Positions 57,862 to 64,000 of a DNA stretch of 64,000 nt are shown in pieces. Location of the stretch: positions 4,154,001-4,218,000 of the forward strand of contig NZ_CP046172.1 in assembly GCF_011801145.1 (NCBI RefSeq), read 5' to 3'. The notes beneath the pieces were generated by a model that saw only the letters and a list, made by a program, of their open reading frames with translations, searched no databases and had not been told where the DNA came from. Source of the stretch: Nocardia arthritidis. Its GTDB lineage: Bacteria; Actinomycetota; Actinomycetes; Mycobacteriales; Mycobacteriaceae. How positions within the stretch are numbered: the first letter of the stretch is position 1; each line of letters begins with the position of its first letter. The position numbers were made by a program, and so were the translations under genes.

Positions 57862-59508
57862 ATGATCGAACCCCTCGCCCCGGACCTCCTCGCCCTGCAC
57901 CGCGACTTCTGGCGTTGGCGGGCGCTGACCGCGCCGGACACCTACGACGATCTGTTCCGCTTCGACCGTCCGCCGGGCTGGCGGCCGGACTGGTCGGCGG
58001 ACGCGATCGCCGAGCGACGCGGCGCACTCGCCGAATTCGTTGCGCGGCACCGGAACCTATCCGCCCCGCGGTCGGTCGCGGCGGAGGTGGACCAGCGCCT
58101 GGTCGGTTGTGCGCTGGCTCGGGCCCGGTGGGAACTCGATACGCTGCGCGGCTGGCAGCGGAACCCGTATTTCTACGTCGAGCAGGCCATCGGTCCGCTG
58201 TACGCGCTGCTGCTGGTGCGTGATTCGTTCGATGCGGCGCGGGCCGACCAGATAATCATTCTGCTCGAACAGATTCCGCGCACCCTGGCCGATGCGCGGG
58301 TGAATCTGCAAGGCACGGCCGCGGCGCCGTTCACCCGGTATGCGGTGCGCATGCTCGGCCCCGTAGAGGACCGAATGACGGCTTGCGCCAAGGCATTGGC
58401 GGCCGCGTTTCCGGCCGAGCGGGTGCCACGGCTGTCCGCGGCGGCCGCGGCGGCGACCGAGGCGCTGGTCGCCTACCGCGACTGGCTGACCGAAACTCCG
58501 CCCGACGGCACCGAAGCGACGGCGGTGGGTGCCGCCGCCCTGGCAAGCCTGCTGTATACGGTTGCCCTGCTTCCGTATTCGATACCGCGCCTGCGGGATA
58601 TGGCGGCGCAGGAGTGGCACCGCGTGGTGGCCACCGAAACCATTCTGCGGCACCGCCATCGAGATCTGCCGGACGACCCGCTGTTCCCCGACGCGGCCGC
58701 GCAGGTCGCGGGCGAGTATCGCGACGAGCTGGCGGTGCGCGACCACTACACCGGGCACGATCTGCTGACGCAGCCGGAAACGTTGCGGCACTATCGATTC
58801 CAGGAGATGCCCGACTACCTCGCCCCACTCACCTGGCTGGGTGTCTGCCACGATCCCGCGTCGCAGGCCAGGATGGACGCGGACGCCGTTCGCTACATCA
58901 GCGATCCCGCGCCGGATCTGCCGTATTTCGAAGCGGCCAAGGCGCGCGACCCGCGCACCGCCATCGCGCACGAGGGCGTGCACGCCCAGCAGTTGGCGCT
59001 GTCCTGGCGGCATCCCGACCCGATCCGCCGCACTCCGTTCGACTCGGTGCCCAACGAGGGCATTGCCAACTACAACGAGGAATTGTTCCTGCTGTCAGGG
59101 CTTTTCGACGATCGGCCGCATTCGGCCCTGTTCCATGTGAACTCGATGCGCCTGCGCGCGCTGCGGGTGGAGATCGATATCGATCTCGCGGTCGGCGCGA
59201 TCACCGTGGACGAGGCCGCCGATCGGCTGGCCCGGCGGGTGCCGCTGGATTCCGCGACGGCATGGCAGGAGGCGGTGTTCTTCGCGAGCAATCCCGGGCA
59301 GGGGCTCAGCTACCAGGCGGGGCGGTGGCAGATTCTCGAATTGCTATCGGATTGCTCGCGGCGGCCAGAATTTGACATACATGCGTTTCATGATCGGCTG
59401 TGGCGTGAGGGTAACGTGCCGATCGCGCTGCAGCGACTCGAGCTACTCGGGTCGCGCGACCATCTGAACGCGGCCGATCGCCTGGCCGCGAGCGGTACGG
59501 AGGCCTGA
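57862..59508 (+). CDS. DUF885-family putative metallopeptidase
   Basis: A 548-residue cytoplasmic protein starting at ATG 57862. The DUF885 helical fold is recognised by the zinc motif IAHEGVHAQQLAL (His-Glu-Gly-x-His), with the third ligand likely in VPNEGIANYNEELFL, and by QAGRWQILELL. The family includes peptidases of unclear substrate. It is divergent from the GntR-FAD oxidoreductase pair and shares their control region. A catabolic cassette for an N-acyl amino compound is possible but not shown. Confidence 0.85.
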   Translation: MIEPLAPDLLALHRDFWRWRALTAPDTYDDLFRFDRPPGWRPDWSADAIAERRGALAEFVARHRNLSAPRSVAAEVDQRLVGCALARARWELDTLRGWQRNPYFYVEQAIGPLYALLLVRDSFDAARADQIIILLEQIPRTLADARVNLQGTAAAPFTRYAVRMLGPVEDRMTACAKALAAAFPAERVPRLSAAAAAATEALVAYRDWLTETPPDGTEATAVGAAALASLLYTVALLPYSIPRLRDMAAQEWHRVVATETILRHRHRDLPDDPLFPDAAAQVAGEYRDELAVRDHYTGHDLLTQPETLRHYRFQEMPDYLAPLTWLGVCHDPASQARMDADAVRYISDPAPDLPYFEAAKARDPRTAIAHEGVHAQQLALSWRHPDPIRRTPFDSVPNEGIANYNEELFLLSGLFDDRPHSALFHVNSMRLRALRVEIDIDLAVGAITVDEAADRLARRVPLDSATAWQEAVFFASNPGQGLSYQAGRWQILELLSDCSRRPEFDIHAFHDRLWREGNVPIALQRLELLGSRDHLNAADRLAASGTEA

Positions 59509-59610
59509 CAGAACGCCCGGTCGGTCGCGGGAGCGTTGCGAATCCGTATCGACTGCGTTGGTTTGCCCGTGTGTATTTTGGATGTGCTTTGCCGGTGGTA
59601 AACCAAGAGC

Positions 59611-60264
59611 ATGAGTGAGGCGGTTGGCACCGCGAGCGCGCCGGCGGCGATCGGGCGTTCGGCCGAGTTCTGGGGTTATGTCATGTGGGGGCTGGCCGGG
59701 ATCGCGATCGCGATCCCGGAGTTCGCCGCCATCTTCCGGGTCGGGCCGTGGCCGACCATCTCCGCGACCATCGGACATCTGGCCGATCAGCACGATTGGG
59801 TGCGGTTGATCGTGGTGTTCGTGATCGTCGTCGTCGCCTATTACGCCGTCGGGCAATTGCGGGGCGATCCCGAGGTGCCGCGGATCGTCGCCGGTAAGCA
59901 GCTCACCGCGAACGGCCGTGTCACAACGGATCTCGCGGCGGTCCGCTATGTGAACATGGAGGTCTACCTGCTGCTCGCCGCCGCGTCCTACATCGTCGGC
60001 ATGGCGTTCGCGATCACCGACCGGCGGATGAATCCGGACTCCTACCTCGGCGCGTACGTGCTCTACGGGCTGATCGCGCTGATGTGGGTCATCGTGCCGA
60101 GCGTGCTGGCGCTGTTCCGCCGAGAAGTGCCGTTTCCCACGCTGTTTCGCACCATCGGCTATCTGGAGCGGCGCGCGCACCCGGTGGCCGCGGTGCTGCT
60201 CGCGCTGCTGGTGATCCTGCTGCTGCACCTCGCCTTCTATCCATGGCCCGGCGTGCTCAACTGA
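59611..60264 (+). CDS. Membrane protein of unknown function, 217 residues
   Basis: Five hydrophobic segments are visible: YVMWGLAGIAIAIPEFAAIF, LIVVFVIVVVAYYAVGQL, YLLLAAASYIVGMAFAI, YVLYGLIALMWVIVPSVLALF and VAAVLLALLVILLLHLAFYPW. No enzymatic motif is recognised. It is convergent with, and one base away from, the NarI-like gene. The ATG at 59611 has no clear ribosome site. Confidence 0.75.
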   Translation: MSEAVGTASAPAAIGRSAEFWGYVMWGLAGIAIAIPEFAAIFRVGPWPTISATIGHLADQHDWVRLIVVFVIVVVAYYAVGQLRGDPEVPRIVAGKQLTANGRVTTDLAAVRYVNMEVYLLLAAASYIVGMAFAITDRRMNPDSYLGAYVLYGLIALMWVIVPSVLALFRREVPFPTLFRTIGYLERRAHPVAAVLLALLVILLLHLAFYPWPGVLN

Positions 60265-60265
60265 A

Positions 60266-60907
60266 TTACGGTGCGGCCGTGTGCAGTCGGCTCGGCAGCC
60301 GCAGCCGCTTGATCGGGCCGAAGAGAATGCTCGCCAACCTCGTGTACGGCCAGATCGCGATGAGCAGCAGCAGAATCAGCCCGCGCGCCTGATAGATCAG
60401 CGGGGCGTACCGCATGACATCCGGATTCGGATGCAGCGTGAACAGCGAACGGAACCAGGCGAAAAGCGTTTCGGCGGTGCGTGAACCGCCCTCGTCGTAC
60501 GGATCGAACCGGATCATCGCATGGGTGATCAGCCCACAAGCCAAGGCGGGCAGGGTGATTCGGTCCACCGGGGTGACGGCGGGCCTCGGCGCGGCGGAAA
60601 TCAGATTCGGCACCAACACCAGCACGATGCCGGTGGCCGCGCAGGGGATGGAGATGGCCTGACCGATCACCAGCGCCGTATGCAGGTTGCCGCCCGGGTG
60701 CGTATGCGGCCCCGAGCTGAGCAGATCGATGACGCGCACCATGATACCGACGGTGAAACCGACTCGAAAGGTTAACGCCCCCACCCGATATGGCAGATCT
60801 TGGTCCTGCTCGACAGCATCGCGGCCGAACCGGTCGCGCCGGTAACGCCACACATGCCCGACTAGGAAGGACGCGAATGCGCTGTACGGCAGCAAGAGCC
60901 ACAGCAT
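60266..60907 (-). CDS. NarI-like respiratory nitrate reductase gamma subunit, isolated
   Basis: A 213-residue membrane protein starting at ATG 60907. MLWLLLPYSAFASFLVGHVWRYRRDRFG is the usual NarI opening, followed by LTFRVGFTVGIMVRVIDL with heme-ligand-type His residues in GPHTHPGG and ITHAMIRFDPYDEG. Five helices fit the cytochrome b subunit. No narG, narH or narJ lies in the window, so it is either an orphan cytochrome b or a remnant. No frame damage is seen. Confidence 0.8.
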   Translation of the reverse strand: MLWLLLPYSAFASFLVGHVWRYRRDRFGRDAVEQDQDLPYRVGALTFRVGFTVGIMVRVIDLLSSGPHTHPGGNLHTALVIGQAISIPCAATGIVLVLVPNLISAAPRPAVTPVDRITLPALACGLITHAMIRFDPYDEGGSRTAETLFAWFRSLFTLHPNPDVMRYAPLIYQARGLILLLLIAIWPYTRLASILFGPIKRLRLPSRLHTAAP

Positions 60908-61021
60908 TGTTGACACCTGTCGAGTTTCCGCGCACCGCGGCCGGTAGGCAAGGGGGCGAAGGACCCTTGTGTCTCGGCCGGTCCACTGACTCGCCGAGTT
61001 CGGCGACCGCGAGTTCCGCAT

Positions 61022-62302
61022 TCACCACGGGTTGATCGAATCCAGCTGTTCCGGTGCGGGCCGCAGGATCCACATATCGCCGCGCGGTTGCTCGGATAGT
61101 CCCGGGAGCGCGGCCTGTGCCGCGGTGTCGCCCACGTCGGCGGCCGCGTGGATGATCTCGTTGGCGGCGAACGGTTTGAATTCGAGGTCGTCGTACGGCC
61201 ATTTCCCGGTGCCGGTCGCGGCCGGGATCGTATAGTCCACCGAGCCGAAGATGGTGCCGCCGTTGGGATTACGGTAGCCCCACAGATCGACGCCGACATG
61301 CCTGCCGATCATCGCCAGCCGGGTGAGGGCCAGCAGATTGAAGGTCGAGTAGTGCCAGCTGCGGGTGCGGGTGAGCTCCCTCGGCTGGGTGCCGTCGGCC
61401 GCCAGCTGTCCGTCGATGCGCGAATTGCGCGCCGCGGCAACGATATCGGCCGCCAGCTGCGGCATGCCCCCGGCGAGCGCGAGTCCGGCGGCCTGCATGT
61501 CGAAGAAGGATCCGTGGTTGTTGTCCGCGGCCGCCTCGGCTCTGCCGTTCGGGCTGGTGCGCAGCCAATCCAGGAATTGCCGGTACCAGATCGTCATGCC
61601 GATTCGGTCGAGTGGATTCCAGCCGGGCGCGCCGGCGTCGAGAATCGCGGTGGCGTCCATGAGATCGGTGAACTGCTGGGAGAAGTCGATGATGCCGATG
61701 CCCTGCCCGTCGAACATGCACGGCACGCCCTGTGCGAAATTCAGGTTGGGATTCATCCTGGTGGCCGGGTCCAGGAACCAGGTGCGCAGATCGAGTATCG
61801 CGCGGTCCGCGTACGCGGTGTTGCCGGTGTAATACCAGGCCAGGGTGAGGCTGTAGACGGCATCGAACATCTTGCCGTGCGCGGGTTTGTCCGGAATCGC
61901 GTCGACATCGGGATTGCGCCGGCCGTCCCGGTTTTCATAGGGGCAGCCGTTCGGATTGTCGGCGGTCTTGTCCGCGGTGGGCCAGTAATACGGCGCGAGG
62001 CTCACGTAATCGTGCTTGTCGCCGCTCGGCGGCAGATAATCCTTGGCTACCACCGTCCACGGGCCTTGATTCATGTACTTATCGGCCATACCGGTGAGGT
62101 TGGCGAGCGCGGCAAGCGCCGCCGGGTCGCCTGCCTGGACCGCGGTGCGGGCCGCCGCAAGCCGTTGGCCGTCGAGCACGACGGTATTCGGCACCGGCAG
62201 ATCGGGCAGCGCGGCGGCGTTCGGCGGAAATACGGTGGTGCCGAGTAATGCGAGCACACCCATTGCCAACGCGCGAACCGGCCTCGCGGTACTGCTGTTC
62301 AT
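61022..62302 (-). CDS. Secreted alginate-lyase-family protein
   Basis: About 426 residues from ATG 62302, with signal peptide (ALAMGVLALLGTTVFPPNAAALPD). The alginate lyase (PF05426) features are DYVSLAPYYWPTADK, NPDVDAIPDKPAHGKMFDAVYSLTLAWYYTG, DNNHGSFFDMQAAGLAL (catalytic Asn-His region) and RTRSWHYSTFNLLAL. Nocardia does not make alginate as far as known, so the natural substrate may be another uronic-acid or cell-wall polysaccharide. It is followed by the kinase gene in divergent orientation. Confidence 0.85.
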   Translation of the reverse strand: MNSSTARPVRALAMGVLALLGTTVFPPNAAALPDLPVPNTVVLDGQRLAAARTAVQAGDPAALAALANLTGMADKYMNQGPWTVVAKDYLPPSGDKHDYVSLAPYYWPTADKTADNPNGCPYENRDGRRNPDVDAIPDKPAHGKMFDAVYSLTLAWYYTGNTAYADRAILDLRTWFLDPATRMNPNLNFAQGVPCMFDGQGIGIIDFSQQFTDLMDATAILDAGAPGWNPLDRIGMTIWYRQFLDWLRTSPNGRAEAAADNNHGSFFDMQAAGLALAGGMPQLAADIVAAARNSRIDGQLAADGTQPRELTRTRSWHYSTFNLLALTRLAMIGRHVGVDLWGYRNPNGGTIFGSVDYTIPAATGTGKWPYDDLEFKPFAANEIIHAAADVGDTAAQAALPGLSEQPRGDMWILRPAPEQLDSINPW

Positions 62303-62427
62303 GGCGGGCACGCTACGCTGGGCGACCACCCGCCACGGCCCGTTCGAATTGCGTCCGCGGCATCGGCCGATGCTATTTGCACATGGCGCGAGACTAAGTT
62401 GCGGATAGTTTGCTACAAATTGACCTC

Positions 62428-63293
62428 GTGACCGATTTGCTCCGGGCCGGAGCGCAGTTCGCGGGATATGTCATTCGCATGCCGCTGGGGAGGGCGGCAG
62501 CAGCGAGGTGTATCTCGCCGACGATCCGGTGCGCGGGCGGCCGGTGGCGCTGAAAATACTGAACCGGGACGCCGCCGTTTCCGCGGCGGCGCGCAGCCGC
62601 TTCCGCAACGAATACGCGGTGGCGGCGCTGCTGCGGCATCCGAATGTCATCACCGTATTCGACCACGGCCAACTCGACGGCCGCCCCTGGCTCACCTACG
62701 AGTACGTACCCGGTGGAACCGCCGTCGCGCTGGTGCCGGATCGGCATGCCGAAATGGATCCGGTCCGCGTGCTGCCGCTGCTGGCGGGTATCGCCGCCGG
62801 ACTGGACTACGTGCACGGGCGCGAGGTGGTGCACCTGGACGTCAAACCCGCGAATATGCTTGTCGGCGCGCATAATTCGGGTGTGCTCACCGATTTCGGG
62901 ATCGCTCGCCGATCGGCGGACCGGCGGCACGACGGGCGGGTGATGTTCGGGTCGATACCGTACGCGGCCCCCGAGGTGCTGCGCGGCGGCCCGCCGGGGC
63001 CTGCGGCGGATCAGTACTCGCTGGCCTGCGCGATCGTCGAATTCCTCACCGGCCATCCGCCGTTCCCGCTGCCGGATCGGCTCGCGGTGATGGAGGCGCA
63101 GCTGCGGCGGACGCCGCCGGACGTTTCGGGACGGCGGCCGTGGATTCCGCACGCGGTGGATTCGATTCTGGCCAAATGCCTGGCGAAGGAGCCCGGGGCC
63201 AGATACAACTCGTGCAGCGAGCCGGTGCGGCTGATCACCCGCGCGCTGCGCGATATCGAGCCGCCCGCGCCGCGATCCCGGTGGCGCCGTTGA
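62428..63293 (+). pseudogene. Small serine/threonine protein kinase with a one-base frameshift
   Basis: The catalytic domain is nearly complete: VALKILNRD (Lys), HPNVITVFDHGQL, VVHLDVKPANML (catalytic loop), LTDFGIARRS and FGSIPYAAPEVLRGG. The frame is open from about 62508. Its glycine-rich loop and start (GTG 62428, MTDLLRAGAQFAGYVI) lie in another frame, joined if one more G is added to the run at 62492-62494 (giving LGRGGSSEVYLADD). It has no membrane segment or sensor domain, and the usual HRD is HLD. The frameshift could be an error or a true mutation. Confidence 0.78.
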
Positions 63294-63297
63294 ACTT

Positions 63298-63954
63298 CTA
63301 CGATCCGGCGACGAGCCCGTTCACGTGCGCGTACACCACGGCCTGCACCCGATCTCGCAGCCCGAGCTTCGACAGTATCCGGGAGACATGGGTTTTGACG
63401 GTCTCCTCGCTCACCCGCAGCGTCAGCGCGATCTCCGCATTGGCTTTGCCGTCGGCGAGCAGCAGCAACACCTCGCGTTCCCGCGCGGTGAGCCGTTGCA
63501 GTTCAACGGGTTCCCGGCGCGGCGCCAGGCTGCCCGCGAACCGGTCGATCAGCCGTTTGGTCACCGAGGGGTCGATCAGCGCATCACCCCGGGCGACGAC
63601 CCGAAGTGCCGCGACGAGTTCGGCGGTCGGCATGCTTTTCAACAGGAATCCGCTGGCACCGGCCCGCAGCGCGCGGTAGACGTAGTCGTCGAGATCGTAG
63701 GTGGTGAGCACCACGACCTTGGCGAACGCGCCGGGCACCGCCAGGATCGCCTCCGCGGCGCCGAGCCCGTCGAGTTTCGGCATGCGGACGTCGAGTAGCA
63801 CGATATCCGGCTGTAGCCGAAGGGTTTCCGCGACCGCGGTGCGCCCGTCCCCGGCCTCGCCGACGCAGCACAGATCGGGCTGGGTCTGCAGCGCGAGCCG
63901 CAGCCCGGACCGGAAGGTCGCGTGATCGTCGGCCAGCAGCACCCGCACCGTCAC
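63298..63954 (-). CDS. NarL-type response regulator
   Basis: A 218-residue regulator starting at GTG 63954, overlapping the upstream kinase stop. Receiver: VRVLLADDHATFRSGL, phospho-Asp in IVLLDVRMPKLDG, Thr in VVVLTTYDLDDYVYRAL, Lys in GFLLKSMPT. LuxR helix-turn-helix: LTAREREVLLLLADGKANAEIALTLRVSEETVKTHVSRILSKLGL. The gene order kinase-regulator matches the usual actinomycete pair. Its target genes are unknown. Confidence 0.95.
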   Translation of the reverse strand: MTVRVLLADDHATFRSGLRLALQTQPDLCCVGEAGDGRTAVAETLRLQPDIVLLDVRMPKLDGLGAAEAILAVPGAFAKVVVLTTYDLDDYVYRALRAGASGFLLKSMPTAELVAALRVVARGDALIDPSVTKRLIDRFAGSLAPRREPVELQRLTAREREVLLLLADGKANAEIALTLRVSEETVKTHVSRILSKLGLRDRVQAVVYAHVNGLVAGS

Positions 63955-64000
63955 GACAGCACCTCGCCCGCAACCGGTTTCGCGAGCGGAAAGGTGACGG
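63951..64000 (-). CDS. 3' end of a sensor histidine kinase gene, cut by window edge
   Basis: Only the last 15 codons (VTFPLAKPVAGEVLS, then TGA 63951) are inside the window. The GTGA overlap with the response-regulator start and the typical V-x-x-x-L-P tail of the HATPase domain of NarX-like kinases make a sensor kinase the most likely identity. The rest lies to the right. Confidence 0.6.
   Translation of the reverse strand, partial: VTFPLAKPVAGEVLS

Overview
The window looks like a chromosomal segment of a high-GC actinomycete, most probably Nocardia or a close relative. This is an inference from very GC-rich third codon positions, frequent GTG starts, many 1-22 base gene overlaps, an MMPL exporter, and a methyltransferase of the type (N-terminus MRTEGDTWDI) that is abundant in Mycobacteriales. 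No 16S rRNA or other definitive marker is present. Much of the window is accessory: three biosynthetic loci and one tRNA-borne island.

Left end (1-8.4 kb): the 3' part of a KAS III-like condensing enzyme on the plus strand, then a minus-strand operon for the cofactor PQQ in the order pqqA-C-D-E-B. It is preceded by a secreted PQQ-type beta-propeller gene with a one-base frameshift. A short hypothetical gene and a NarL-type two-component pair follow.

8.6-12.4 kb: a tRNA-Pro(GGG) gene (minus strand) with a 48-bp perfect direct repeat of its 3' part 3,110 bp away. The repeats bound a small lower-GC element whose only clear gene encodes a 662-residue GHKL ATPase. Similar TGGTCCC repeat pairs and similar coding tails beside both att copies suggest two elements integrated in tandem. 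An IS5-type transposase remnant lies just outside.

12.4-32 kb: a divergent biosynthetic gene cluster. The plus arm is a discrete reducing type II PKS/FAS-like set: AcpS-type PPTase, acyltransferase, ketoreductase, ACP, dehydratase, GcvT-like protein, a single-chain KS-CLF fusion, a second small PPTase-like protein, SDR, asparagine-synthetase-like protein, ATP-grasp ligase, and a winged-helix regulator. The minus arm holds likely tailoring genes: thioesterase, TrpB-like PLP enzyme, BBE-type flavin oxidase, P450, hexapeptide acetyltransferase, SRPBCC protein and DJ-1/PfpI protein. The product is unknown; the gene set fits a reduced or polyene acyl chain that is amidated or ligated and then oxidised and acetylated.

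30.8-47.9 kb: mixed accessory genes. They include a YCII-SRPBCC fusion, a small membrane protein divergent from an MMPL exporter across a long operator-like palindrome, a PadR regulator with its own palindromes, an NB-ARC/TPR ATPase convergent with a GT-B-like protein, an epoxide-hydrolase pseudogene, a secreted GH92 mannosidase, a nucleotidyltransferase, a secreted S1 protease, a methyltransferase, a MerR regulator, an MFS exporter and a small alpha/beta hydrolase.

47.9-55.6 kb: a tightly coupled minus-strand operon led by a sugar-phosphate cyclase of the 2-epi-5-epi-valiolone synthase type. It continues with an SDR, HAD phosphatase, ROK kinase, two MDR dehydrogenases, a TIM-barrel epimerase and a membrane acyltransferase. 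This resembles acarbose/validamycin-type C7-cyclitol pathways, but no aminotransferase or glycosyltransferase was recognised.

Right end (56-64 kb): an FAD amine/amino-acid oxidoreductase with a GntR regulator, a divergent DUF885 protein, membrane proteins including a lone NarI-like subunit, a secreted alginate-lyase-family protein, a small serine/threonine kinase with a one-base frameshift, and a NarL-type regulator with the tail of its sensor kinase cut by the window edge.
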